Position numbers and translations under genes: made by a program. Below, one piece after another: positions 22,610-33,266 of a stretch of 64,000 nucleotides of DNA (the stretch's first letter is position 1; the number at the start of each line of letters is the position of its first letter). The stretch is from Grammothele lineata (Eukaryota > Basidiomycota > Agaricomycetes > Polyporales > Polyporaceae). The notes beneath the pieces are model-generated. The model was not told where the DNA came from. It searched no databases and was given only the letters and a program-made list of their open reading frames with translations. Location: assembly GCA_002150815.3 (NCBI GenBank), contig NDFF03000006.1:1-64000 (forward strand). The letters run 5' to 3'.

Positions 22610-23074
22610 CTATCTGAGGTAGTTCTTCAACCAGACGGCACGGTTCTCCTTGATGGGCCTCATGTACACATTGTTGTTCTTGTTGTGCTTCTGGCAGATG
22701 GGAATGATGTAGACGTCGTTCGAGCCGGCGGCCACGACCTGCGCCGTCTGGCCCAAGATCACATGGCCGCCCACAAAGTTCGTGGTGCAACCGAACCCGG
22801 TGGGAAAGTCGTAGGAAGAGCACTGGGTGATGGTGGCGGTGGGGTAGGTGCGCTTCCACAGGTTGATCCACGCTAAGCCGTCGACCTTGGGGTCGCTCGA
22901 GCTGCCGATGACGTTGGCGAAGTCGGCGGTCGAGGCGAAGGTGTATGTTCCTCCGTAAGTGGAGCGGACATCGCCGATTTGAATGACGTCGCCTACCCTG
23001 GGGGAGGCAGTTTCGTCCATGAGGTCCTCCGCCGTGTAGACTCGGACGGTGGGGGTCTCGGTGTCAGACGACAT
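22610..23074 (-). CDS. Conserved-looking small protein, possible treble-clef/HNH-like fold
   Basis: Single coding exon of 154 aa if the ATG at 23074 is used. The frame stays open to 23152, but a GTACTT...CTCTAG pair just upstream looks like a 5' untranslated intron, so the inner ATG is preferred. The first half (residues about 1-100) has no known motif. The second half has CTTNFVGGHVILG ... VYIIPICQKHN, where the GGHV and IIPxCxxHN spacing resembles treble-clef/HNH-like proteins, though one cysteine pair is not obvious. No signal peptide. Function unknown. Confidence 0.7.
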   Translation of the reverse strand: MSSDTETPTVRVYTAEDLMDETASPRVGDVIQIGDVRSTYGGTYTFASTADFANVIGSSSDPKVDGLAWINLWKRTYPTATITQCSSYDFPTGFGCTTNFVGGHVILGQTAQVVAAGSNDVYIIPICQKHNKNNNVYMRPIKENRAVWLKNYLR

Positions 23075-23207
23075 GTTAGCTTGATGTGCTAGAGGGGTGT
23101 AAAAGTCATGAGATGACCGCGTCCGAGACTCGTGAGCGGGGACAAGTGACAAGTACCTGAGTGGGGTGTAGAGCTGAGCTGTCGATACTGCCAGGACATG
23201 GCCAAGG

Positions 23208-23214
23208 TTTTATA
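23208..23214 (-). promoter_or_regulatory. TATA box of the 22610-23074 gene
   Basis: TATAAAA on the minus strand about 135 bases upstream of the chosen ATG, a distance that fits a leader containing a short intron. Confidence 0.5.
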
Positions 23215-25461
23215 GCTCAGAGGAGTCGTCTTTTACCGCTAACGCGGCGGTCGGAAACTTTGCGCAGCGGACGAGAACAAAGGAGATGACGATATTCTGG
23301 CTGCGTGTTGCACTCACAGCGTTAAGCTAGAACATGGAAGTGGAGTAATTGTTCAATTATTGAAGACGCCAGCACTGAAGGTGGTTCATGTTGGCGTAGC
23401 CACCTCGCCCATGACCGATCCCGCCGGCGTCATTTGTTGGTGTGCTCGTGTGCTTGTAATGCGCTTCCTCGACTCCTGTCCGCTGATAAGGCTCTCAGTA
23501 TGTACAGATTTTGATCGTTTCTCTCACCTCTATGCACACACGTCCTGTCTCTGTCTCAGTCGACTTGATCCTAGTCTTAACAGCATGTTCGAAATCTCTC
23601 ATTGAGGATTGAGCACGATTTTCAAGCCTGAGCTTCCCTAGTGATATCCTCAGGCCCGAGCCTTGCCGGTGCGCGGTTCCGACCCCGAGCCGCTATGGCT
23701 TCTGGAAGACCAGCATACTCGGGCACTCGCTCTGACGATGCTCGATCTGACGATACAAGCTGGAGATTCAAGTTTGCCGCCGCTCGAGTCAACAATGGGC
23801 CGCAGGCTGGAGCCTGGCTTGCGCCTGTGGAGCCCTGATATCGCCGCCGGCCTCTTCCAAGCAGCTGTCAGGTCAGAATAGCACCGTCGAGTGATGCCAT
23901 ACGGGATCTATCAAATTCAATGAATCGTCAGATATCCTGGCCATACTCGTGACGAAGCTTCAATGCATGAAGCTTGAAGACGTACCTACTACTGGTCATG
24001 TGCTTGCAGAACTGCCCCGGGCGCGAGCGGTCGATACTCCAATCCTTGCTGTTGCCGACATGCCAGTGGCGTTGGCGTAGAATGTTGCCGAGAACGCACC
24101 ATATTCAGCCCTCCATGGGCTCAACTCAGTCACTCCAGCTCTTCAGATGTTCGGGATACCCAGCAAGAGTGTCGAGTTTTCGTGAATGAGGCTACAAAGG
24201 GTACACAGCATATACTTCTACATGTGAGAGGAAAACAAAACACCGGGAGAGCGTAAGGGTAACTCGATAAACCGAATGATAGGGGCAGCTGGCAGCAGCG
24301 CGCGGGAGTTCAAGTTCGTCAGTGAGGGCAGCTACGCGAGGGACGGAACCCGGGACGGTCGCTCACCTGGCAGCAGCGCGAGAGAGTTGAGGAAAGCGCG
24401 GACGCTCCGAGCCTCAATTTTCGCTGCCCAGCGAGGAGCCCTCAGCGAGAGTCAGCGACGTATCCGCGCACACACTGGCACGAGCGACGGTAGATAGGGG
24501 TCAGCGACTGAGGAGGACGAGACGGTCCCGGAGACGAGGCTCACGCGCCCTGACGCGTCAGTGTTCGAACCCGGACCGTTCGAAGCGGCCGGAGCGAGCC
24601 GGAGCGGCGGTGCGGCTGCTTGGGTGTGTGCCAGGGCCTGTCTCAGGCTCGCGCTGGCACTGTTTCCCGTCGTCCCTACCTCCTTTTAGCATCTCTTTTA
24701 CCCTAATCGACCACGGACGTGTCGCGCGTGCCGGTATTCCATGTTACGAGCATGACAGTGTACACAATCGAGCTCAAGTTCTGGACGCACGCTGCCAACA
24801 GACTCGGACACAGACCCCCGGGGAATCCTCATCACGTGATTCTACGGTATCGTAAGCAACAGCTTTAGGCTCGTCAAAGAGTCAATCTTTCCTTTGTACG
24901 GACTCGAGCTGTCTGAGTCCGTAGCCCCCCCTCTCTTTCGAGCCTACCTTCACTCGCGAGTTGCATGTTGCGCTATCTTTACGACTCTACGCGGCAAGCT
25001 TCCTATTGACACGTTCCACAGCTCTCAGTTACGGCTCGCAAGACGTCTGCATTTGAACGCTCCTCGACTGGGAGGTCCGCGCCGAGGCCTTTGGGCTCGA
25101 GATTTAGGTGGATCTATTCGCTGCCTACAAGAAAGGTATGCAAGTGGTGCATTGCTTCGTGGAATCCCTTTCGTCCGTTCCAGTACCGTGGTGTATTGCG
25201 ACGCTGAGGTCTGGAGTACCCTACGTGAACCAGTGCGCGACACGCGATTCCCGGACGCGAGCCATTGGAACAAATACTACTCATAGATGCTGACGTAAAT
25301 GTTTTGCTTTACAGAATATCCTCTCACAGTAGTCAAAATCAACGTTCAGTGCCGGTGCGGAGAGCCCTCAGCTGGTGAGTTCCCTTTGTCCATCGTCTTG
25401 CCTCGACTGCACCACCACCTCACCCTCACACTCGCCACTTTCGTCTCTCAGCATTCAAGCA
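23215..25461. other. Gene-free stretch with dispersed repeat copy 2
   Basis: About 2.2 kb without a recognisable gene. It contains the second copy of the repeat found at 1050-1262 and, at its end, the promoter of the 25462 F-box gene. Confidence 0.5.
24277..24500 (+). repeat. Dispersed repeat, copy 2
   Basis: Aligns in inverted orientation with 1050-1262. It contains CTGGCAGCAGCGCGCGGGAG at 24289-24308 and CCTGGCAGCAGCGCGAGAGA at 24366-24385, the same internal duplication as in copy 1, then GCTGCCCAGCGAGGAGCCCTC. Confidence 0.7.
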
Positions 25462-27153
25462 ATGCATTCGCAACGATGCGAAGTGAACATGAATGCTTAC
25501 CATACAAAGCGTGCGACCCTCCTTTCTCAGATGGATGACATCGCGGAACAAGTTAGACAGCTAGATGGCCAGTGGAATGACGAGCTCCCAATTCACAAAC
25601 TCCCGGATGAAATCTTCGTCGACATCATATCTATGTCTCAGCCTCACCGACCGTATTTTGTTTACGTTTGGAAGTTTCCTCCTTGGCTTCCCGTCATATC
25701 CGTATGCCGTCGATGGCGCAATATCATCTACTCTACTGTCATTTTGTGGCGCAACATCGATGTTCACAAGAGAATTGAATGGTTAGATCTCTCTCTCCAT
25801 CGTTCAAGAAGGTCTATCGTCGACATCACATTCCATCATGGGTCAACTGTGGTTCCAGCTTTCGATCGAATCCTACTCGGCATTGCCAACCGTACTCGAA
25901 AGCTCGCCTTGTTAAATGGCCCAAATGACCGAGGAGCGTCCCTGTTAGTGATGCGTCGCCTCGGAGAGATGTCGCTACCGCGTCTTGAAACGCTCTACGT
26001 TCGTTCATCCGTACCGCAACCTTACCCGCCACTAGCGCTTCACGCGGTCCGTCTCTCTGCTTTAACCAACCTCTCCCTTTCGTCGGTTTCCATCCCCAAT
26101 CTTGATCACATACGTGACATCCTCGTTGGCCTCCATCAACTCGAGATTCAACGCTGTACCTTTACGACGCCACGTATTCTACCCAGCATGTTACTGGATA
26201 TACTGGAGGATTGCCGGCGCCTTGAAGAGCTCGCGTTCAGCGAAAGCGCGCTTTCCCATTCCTTGTCTATCGACCCTACCAACAACCGCAAGTCCGTACG
26301 CACTGTCTCGCTTCCCGCATTACGTCGGCTCGAACTAGACGATTCCTTCGAGCATGTTCATTGCCTCTTTCGTTCTCTCTTCCTTCGCCCCGACGCGAGC
26401 GTCTACCTGGTTGGAGAAACCAGGTACACGACATTCTCGTTCTCGATCTTCTTACCAACAGATCATTCGCTTCGCCGCGCCCTCTGCACCGCACACGAGG
26501 TCTGGATACGCCATTCCGATTATGTGTACGGTCTCACCATGGATGCATACACAAGTTCCGGAGCGACGATCCAGCTCACGCTCTTCCCATCGCCTTCGGT
26601 CCACCATGTGGACGCGGAGGCGTTCCTCTCCGTGGCTCTCGCTTCGTGTATGGAGATTTGCGCTGGCGCGCCTCTGAAGACGCTCACCCTGCAAGGTATC
26701 ACTGACTCGTTCTCGATCGAAGCCTGGGCCGCCGCGTTTCATGCGTTCCCCAAGATCGAATCTCTAAGCGTGCATGGCGAGAACGAGGCACAGATCGATA
26801 CTCTGCTAACCGCGCTCGCATTGCCAAGTCTTGACCGTCCCAGTTGTGAATCACAAGATTCCGAACGGGGTGCTGGACCTACTGGATCCGACAACATGCC
26901 CAACGTGGTCTGCCCATCCCTGGCTGAGCTCGAGTTGTTGGGCGCCCCAGCAGACGATGAGATCGTCGCCGCGCTTGCCGACTGCTTGCGCGCACGGGCT
27001 ACGAAGGGCGCACGAGGTCTCCAAAGGCTGTCCTTGGCGTTGGTGTTCGGTTCTGACGATGCGTTCGAGGCAGAGGAAAAGGAAATAAGAGAGCTCCTTC
27101 AAAAGGTAATCGGAGAGGCGGACTTAATATTGGGGAATCACCGCGAGCTATAG
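25462..27153 (+). CDS. F-box domain protein, coiled-coil subfamily
   Basis: Single-exon gene of 563 aa from the ATG at 25462; the open frame begins at 25375, but the paralogue at 13327 starts at the equivalent place. Residues about 12-35 form a short coiled coil (KRATLLSQMDDIAEQVRQLD), then WNDELPIHKLPDEIFVDIISMS...VISVCRRWRNIIYSTVILWRNIDV is the F-box (about 38-105). The family segment WLDLSLHRSRRSIVDITFH follows, then leucine-spaced repeats. It is a paralogue of 11582-13327 and 14040-15734, about 10 kb away and on the opposite strand. Likely SCF substrate receptor. Confidence 0.85.
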   Translation: MHSQRCEVNMNAYHTKRATLLSQMDDIAEQVRQLDGQWNDELPIHKLPDEIFVDIISMSQPHRPYFVYVWKFPPWLPVISVCRRWRNIIYSTVILWRNIDVHKRIEWLDLSLHRSRRSIVDITFHHGSTVVPAFDRILLGIANRTRKLALLNGPNDRGASLLVMRRLGEMSLPRLETLYVRSSVPQPYPPLALHAVRLSALTNLSLSSVSIPNLDHIRDILVGLHQLEIQRCTFTTPRILPSMLLDILEDCRRLEELAFSESALSHSLSIDPTNNRKSVRTVSLPALRRLELDDSFEHVHCLFRSLFLRPDASVYLVGETRYTTFSFSIFLPTDHSLRRALCTAHEVWIRHSDYVYGLTMDAYTSSGATIQLTLFPSPSVHHVDAEAFLSVALASCMEICAGAPLKTLTLQGITDSFSIEAWAAAFHAFPKIESLSVHGENEAQIDTLLTALALPSLDRPSCESQDSERGAGPTGSDNMPNVVCPSLAELELLGAPADDEIVAALADCLRARATKGARGLQRLSLALVFGSDDAFEAEEKEIRELLQKVIGEADLILGNHREL

Positions 27154-27293
27154 TCGAATACGAGTACGTTGTTCACGCGCTAGCGGAAGGTTGACGGGTT
27201 TAGGGCGTGTAACGACATGCTCTACCGCGTACGTTTCACAGCGTCGGTGGTGGTACATTCGAATTTGATAATGACATGCTCGCGAGCTTCCTG

Positions 27294-27997
27294 TTACAAT
27301 CCAAAGAGTGCCGCGCCCGACACCATAGCCAAGGCTACAGCCAACATACGCATGTCCAAGCATGCACTGCTTGTAGCGGCACCGCTAGGCGGCGATGTGG
27401 TCTGAGAGAAAGCCACGTGAGCATCGATGACGTCACCGCACAGTCACTGCGAGAAAACACTGACGTTCGAAGCGCCCGGTGCGGAGGACGTGCCCGAGCC
27501 CGAGCTGAGCGTGGACGCCGACTGGGAGTTGGTTGTCGCGCCGGAAGTGGAAACGATACCGCTCGATGATGTAGACGTGCTGGTTGTGGTCGTGACTGTA
27601 ACACCGATGCTGGTCGAGGAGGACGTGGACGGAGAGATCGAGGTGTCCGAGATGGGGCCGCCTGGTGAACTGCCTGTTATGACCGAGCCTGATGGCGTGA
27701 TGGCGACGACAGTCGTCTCCGTCTCGAGTCTAGTGCCACTCGAGGTCGTAAAGACGATTGTGGTCTGGCTGATGGGTGAGAACGAGAAGGTAGTTGCGGG
27801 GAGCGTTGACTCGGAGAGCGTCGTGGCCAGTGAAGATGTTGAGCTATCCTGGCGGGGAGCATTCGCCGCTGCAACGGTGAGTCCTAGAGGAGCACGTAGA
27901 AGTTCAGCGCCTCAAAGTTCTGTTTATGCGCTTTCAACGAGATCATACCCTGGGAGACGAGGGAAGCGAGAACAGCACGAGCTCCGTAGAAACGCAT
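27294..27997 (-). CDS. Secreted GPI-anchored Ser/Thr-rich protein
   Basis: Three exons, 27997-27949, 27883-27465 and 27401-27294, give 191 aa. Exon 1 encodes a signal peptide (MRFYGARAVLASLVSQG, continuing LTVAAANA). The middle is almost entirely Ser/Thr, typical of heavily O-mannosylated wall proteins. Exon 3 ends in a hydrophobic tail (MRMLAVALAMVSGAALFGL) after small residues, the layout of a GPI-attachment signal. Without the second intron (donor GTCAGT) the protein would stop at a TGA before that tail; splicing restores a full anchor and keeps frame, so I favour it. No enzyme domain. Confidence 0.75.
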
Positions 27998-28087
27998 GTT
28001 CGGCGATGGTAGACTTCCTGTATGATGGTGGTTGGAAACAACTGCAAGGGAGCGGGAGCGACCTGGTACGACCTGTGGAGAACCATG

Positions 28088-28095
28088 CATAAATA
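28088..28095 (-). promoter_or_regulatory. TATA-like box of the GPI-protein gene
   Basis: TATTTATG on the minus strand about 95 bases upstream of the ATG at 27997. Confidence 0.4.
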
Positions 28096-28696
28096 CCCCA
28101 CTCGCATAACGGGCGTTCGCTCACCCTAGCACGCGCTGGTGCAGGCCCGCAGCATCTGGTGCGCCAACGAAGGTGGGTTGGGTGGCGGTAGGCTGGTCAC
28201 GAGCACCGCTTACAGGCAGACAGGCGCGTTCTTGACGTCCGCGCCTTGCTGTATACGTACATGGCGGGCTCTCTCGCCCGCTCTGTATGCCACATTGCTC
28301 GCAGAGAAGACAGTGGAAATCACAGAAGACAGGTGGAGGTCGGGCGCAGCAGTGTACTGGACTGCTCCGCAGGATATATTTAGACCAAGTTAGACCGCGC
28401 GTCTCGAAGTAGGAAGGAACCTTCACTTACTACGAGCGTGAAGCCTGGAACCGGCAATTACGCGGAACGCACGCCGATATGGGTCATACAAGGCCAGTGG
28501 TTCATCATTCATTAACGAGGATCAGAGTCATAAGGATTCACTATGCCTTATTTCTAAATTGTCATACTTGGGAGCTTGAGACAGCCAAACAATATATGAA
28601 GTAGCACTCTCTAGCTAGCGTCCTCATCTATGACCTGAACGACAAGCAAAATATCAGCATCATCTCACGTAAAGGTCGAGTTCGCCACTCACACTC
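28096..28696. other. Intergenic; nothing recognised
   Basis: About 600 bases between the GPI-protein gene promoter and the 3' end of secreted-protein gene B. Confidence 0.5.
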
Positions 28697-29189
28697 CTAA
28701 CGCTGGATCGGGGAGGGTACCGCAGTAACAATAGTAACAATCGTAACCACACTAGGACACGAGGTGTCCGAGTACCCTGGGGCGACCGAATTGAGCGTCG
28801 TGACCTCCGTGATGACAGGGTTGTCGGACGTCGTGACCACAGGGGTGGCCGTGGCTGTCTTCGTCGCGCTCGCGGAGCAGCCCGGGCCCGGGACAGTGAT
28901 CGTGATCGTCGGGGGTGTGAGGATGGGACCCGTGATATACGTAGGAAGAGCCCCGGAGGAGACCGTGATCGAAGAGGGCGGATCGTCGGCCTGAAGAGAG
29001 CGCGAGGTCAGGTCAGGGGCAGCACGGGCTCAAAGAGGACGTACAGCGCGCGCATGGATCGCAGTGGCGATGCCTTGGCTGGCTGTTCGGAATAAGTATC
29101 AGTATCGCGATTCCGGAGACAACGTAGAAAGAAGTCTAACCATAAGCCAAGGCGGAAAGCAGAGCAAGAAGAGTGTTGAAGGAATGCAT
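28697..29189 (-). CDS. Small secreted Ser/Thr/Val-rich protein, copy B
   Basis: Three exons, 29189-29141, 29082-29045 and 28990-28697, give 126 aa. The leader MHSFNTLLALLSALAYASQG is a good signal peptide. A possible dibasic-like site (HARA) follows, then a Thr/Val/Pro-rich mature part with two cysteines (GCSASATK, SCPSVVTIV), the same arrangement as copy A at 18494-18920. SSITVSSGA is identical in the two. Copy B has an extra segment before the first cysteine (TPPTITITVPGP). There is no GPI tail, so it is probably released or wall-trapped. Confidence 0.75.
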
Positions 29190-29648
29190 GTGTGAACTAC
29201 AGAAGCTAATTGGGAGTGTACTGGTCACTTGCACAGACGAGAGTGCGCTTTTGGACCCAAGACTCGAAATCTATCCCGTAGGCAACTTTCTTCCTCGGTC
29301 CGACGTGAGGCGTTGGAAGAAGCTCTTGTACCCGGTTTTCGCGCATTCTGAGCAGCCACATGGTGTATCGGCGCGTTTCCCCGGCTACTCCGGGTCGAAT
29401 ATTGCGGTCATTGAGCCCGCCTGCGAACAGCGCCTTAGTATGCGGTTGCTGCAGAGTCGTTTCCATGCGTTTCGGGTGGCCGAAAAGCAAACAAACTTGA
29501 TGATGGACAGTAGGAAGGCGAGAACGCACTTCGAGGAAAACGGACGTGAGCATTGCCACTCTCTCCGGCGGCGTTGGCCTACCGGTTGCTAGTATACATA
29601 TGCGCCAAAACAAACAAATCAGGAAGGCGTTACAGGGCCTCAGGCCCA
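29190..29648. other. Intergenic; promoter of copy B and 3' end of the minus-strand dehydrogenase
   Basis: About 460 bases; no other signal seen. Confidence 0.45.
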
Positions 29649-30902
29649 TCACCACTTTTCGTGCGCGGGACGTACTGACATCCTCGCGTTCAGCGGTGTG
29701 TAAGGAAAGAAGCGAGGGATGGAGGAACTTACAATCCATCTCCCACGTCCATGCTGACCTCTCTTGCCCGACCAGATACAGGTACGCCTGTAACGCCACA
29801 CGAAACGCGTGAATGAACTGCATATACTCATAATAATAGAGAACCACGTACCGCTGCCACGCCTCTGGGATCAACACGCACATCTGGATTCTCGCGCCAG
29901 TCCTTGGAAATGTCACCGAAGTTGTTGAGTGCCCAGTCTGTCATAACCGCTGCGCGCCAAAAAGCTCTCAGGACGCGAGAGAAAAGAAACAGTCATGACG
30001 AAGACTCACGACCATCAATGACAACATGCGCGACCTGGAACGTAAGATAGTTTACTCAGAGCCGTACATACATAGGAGGAGGAACGTCACACTCACATGG
30101 ATATTCTCCTTCCCAAATTCCTTATTCAGGCTCTGGCTCAACGCCCTCAGCGCAAACTTGCCCGCAGAAAACGCGCTCGTGATCACCCCGCCCCTCCTGC
30201 TGCCCGTCGCGCCCGTGAATATCAGCGTCCCCCGCTTCCCCCTCTCGTCGAGCACGTTGTTCTTGAACGTTTCGACGACCCCGCGCGCAAACGCGAATGC
30301 GCCATGTACATTCGCGTCAACGACCCCTTGAACGTTCGTGGAGGAGACACGGAGGAAGGGCTTGCGGACGACCCAGCCGACGTTGTACACAGCGACGCGC
30401 AGCTCGCTGGGGGTGTTCGGAGAGGTGGGCCAGGTGTGGGCGAGAATGGTGGGGAAGAGGGCGGCCATGGCGTCGTAGGTGTACGTGCCGACGGGGAACG
30501 CGGCTGCCTGGGGACGTGGAGAATGACGGTATGGGCCGCGCATACAGACATTGGCAAGCCCAAGAGAGCATGGAATGGGTAGAGGTGCGTTCCATATGAT
30601 ACTACCAAACTCACCTCGGCTCCACTACTGTTCAGTTCGGCGACGAGCTTGCTCATGTCTCCTGCTGTCCGGGCAATCAGGGCGACTCGGTACCCCTCCT
30701 TCGCAAAAAGACGTCTACGTTGAGGAGACACATCAATATGGAGTCATTCACTCGAAAAAGAGAGGACATACGCGGTCGCCCCTCCTACGCCTACATGGAG
30801 AAGTCCCCAGCTTAGCCTAGCGCATACACCATGCTAACAGGCAAACTACTCGCCTGAGCCATTCCCAACTCCAGCAATGATGATGAGAGGCCGCGTAGAC
30901 AT
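29649..30902 (-). CDS. Short-chain dehydrogenase/reductase family protein, copy 1
   Basis: Eight exons, 30902-30854, 30790-30772, 30714-30615, 30507-30097, 30034-30010, 29949-29852, 29787-29733, 29674-29649, give 260 aa, the usual SDR length. The N-terminus LIIIAGVGNGSGVGGATA is the glycine-rich NAD(P)-binding loop; VYNVG corresponds to the NNAG block and FTGATGS holds the catalytic Ser. At the catalytic Tyr-x3-Lys position the sequence reads FSAGK, so Tyr is replaced by Phe, as in a divergent SDR subfamily with the HVAHVVIDG segment downstream. The first intron has a GC donor (GCGAGT) where copy 2 has GTGAGT. The gene is head-to-head with copy 2. Substrate unknown; activity uncertain because of the missing Tyr. 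Confidence 0.85.
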
Positions 30903-31973
30903 GCTGCTTTAGAAACTACCGACTCGTGAGGAAGAGCTGCATAGACGTTGGATTGCGATGGCAACTTGACATACCTCGGACGGAGTGCAAGTATGAGATA
31001 GACGAGAGTATGTTTTTATCCTCGTCTTCAGGTCTTGACAACTGTGCTCTACCATGCACCTCCGGGAGGTAGGAAACCGGAGATGCCGAGACCGAGGAGT
31101 CTGACCGAGCCCGAGACTCGGAGGAGCCCACGAGATCTTGAAGGGCGCTAACGCCGTTGCCTCACGCTCGATAGTTTGAGGATCCGACTTTCGACTTTGA
31201 GCATTTGGGAAAGCCTGTATGGAATGATAGGAGGAGAGAGCGGTCCAGAGTCAAGAGTGCACAGAGCCTGAGATACGCCAAAGGATCGAGTGCAGCATCC
31301 GAGCCTTCAGAAGTTCAACGTGAGGATGAACCGTTTTCAATCCGCGCACGATGACGTTTGATCACGTGGAAGACACGCGCCTATTCAAGCTGCAGCACTC
31401 CGACTAACTCGGACTGGAGGCTCTTGTCCGATAACTCTCACTACCACCAACTTCGCCAGCGTGAATTACAGCATGACTCATGCTTCATGTCGTTTTGGCT
31501 TTTTTAGGTGTGGGTTGTACTTGAAGATGCCCATGAATCTCCATTCGTATGCCAGCCAGACATCATTGGCACCTCTCTCGATTCTCGAACATGTCCGTGT
31601 CACCGTGAAGTTCCCCTTGGAAGTCATGCAGCAATACTAACCTCATGCACCTAGGCTTGTTCTCAAATTTCGGCTTCTCAAAACCCATGAGTGAAACTAC
31701 CTAGGTTCAGATGCAAAGCAAAGACAAGCAAGTCTAGCAACCTCCGATCCCGGCCCTCGGGTTCGGAGGCTCGGTGATTCGCAAACGCACCGCGTCGTGA
31801 GGGCTTTGTCAGGAAGAAGTGGCCAGGCCGACTTCTATACACAATGCGCGGTTGCGCAGAGACGGCGAAGGGGAGGATATTTGTATAAATACTGAAGAAC
31901 CGACAGCCAAGTCACAATCTGTTTCGTGAGATCCTCCCTCTTCCCTAAGTATTCCTTCGATCAGTTCTACGAC
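30903..31973. promoter_or_regulatory. Divergent promoter region between two SDR paralogues
   Basis: About 1.07 kb between the two start codons. A good TATA box serves copy 2 (31884-31891). No repeat or RNA gene recognised. Confidence 0.5.
31884..31891 (+). promoter_or_regulatory. TATA box of SDR copy 2
   Basis: TATAAATA, 83 bases upstream of the ATG at 31974. Confidence 0.6.
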
Positions 31974-33266
31974 ATGTCTGCGCCTCCCGTGATCGTCATA
32001 GCCGGTATTGGTGCAGGTGCCGGTGAGTATGGGGCCTCCTGACGTCCACCTTACACGTCGTAATGGCTGACACCCTCCCTCCGTGACAGGTACTGGTGGT
32101 TCGACGGTCGACCGACCGCGTGCGTACTCTATTTCTACTATGCGCGAAAAGGGACGCTGAACCTTGCCTTTCATTACCATGTAGACGTCTATTCGCAAAG
32201 GCGGGTTACCGCGTTGCGCTCATTGCCCGCGGCGTCGACAGCCTCAAGAAACTCGCAGAAGAAATCAACTCTAGCGGGGGAGAGGTGCGTCCCAGTACAC
32301 CGTTCCGGCACCTTCTCTAGTGCTAATCGCACAACCCTCCACACTCCTCTCTCCTCCAGGCCACATACTTCGTCGCCAGGTCCTACAGCTACGAAGACAT
32401 GACCGGCGCATTTGCCCCGATTTCCACCTACGCCTGGCCTTCGGGTGGGACCTCCGAAGTCCGCGTTGTGCTGCACAACGTCGGCTTCGCGAAACGCGGG
32501 CCTTTCTTCTCCGTCACTCCAGCGGACCTACGCGAGGCGATGGACGTAAACGTACACGGGGCATTCGCCCTTGCGCGCGCCGCGATCGAGGCGTTCCGCA
32601 CGAACGCACTCGACGCGAAGGGCAAGCGCGGGACGCTCGTGTTTACCGGCGCGACAGGGAGCCTGCGCGGGAATGTGACAACGAGCGCGTTCTCGGCGGG
32701 CAAGTTCGCGCTGAGGTCGTTGAGCCAGAGCTTGAACAAGGAGTTCGGGAAAGAGAATATTCATGTGAGTGTTGACATGGACCTCTTCGCACACTGGAAG
32801 TGGCATGCTAACGTGCACGACTTGTTGTGCAGGTTGCCCACGTGCGTGCTTGACGTTTAATTTTAGCGTTCAGATCATTGACTCAATGACGGACCCTGCT
32901 ACTTACAGGCTATCATAGACGGACGTAAGCGCTTTGTGTCGCGAGAGAATAACGCAGCTTACCGTCGTCTCAGCAATCATGACGCCCATGGTCCGGGGAT
33001 GGCTCCCCTCCGACATCACCAAGGACTGGGACACGAACCCGGATATCCGCCTCGACCCCGACAGCATCGCGAACGTGAGTTTCCTGACGTATGCGCTGCG
33101 GTCCAATCACGACTCACGCGAGTGGCAGAGCTACTTCTACCTGGTCAGCCAGGATCGCTCCGCGTGGACCTGGGAGCTCGATTGTGCGTACTGCCATCTT
33201 GGGATATCTGGATGATCATATCGTTGACGTGAGATGACAGTACGCGCCGCCCACGAAAAGTGGTAG
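31974..33266 (+). CDS. Short-chain dehydrogenase/reductase family protein, copy 2
   Basis: Nine exons, 31974-32022, 32090-32123, 32185-32284, 32360-32764, 32833-32841, 32909-32924, 32974-33074, 33129-33183, 33241-33266, give 264 aa. It is a paralogue of the minus-strand gene at 29649-30902: GIGAGAGTGG cofactor loop, VLHNVG, FTGATGS, SAFSAGKFALRSLSQSL, and the shared ending AHEKW. The usual catalytic Tyr is again Phe (F172) with Lys at 176. Relative to copy 1 it has one extra intron that leaves a 9-base exon (32833-32841, Val-Ala-His). The end of exon 2 is the weakest point: it yields an insertion VDRP absent from copy 1. Function and substrate unknown. Confidence 0.8.

Noticed and set aside
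27427..28092. 221-codon acidic/valine-rich plus-strand frame
   Set aside because: It is the complement of the Ser/Thr-rich repeats of the GPI-anchored protein, which has signal peptide, introns and anchor on the minus strand.
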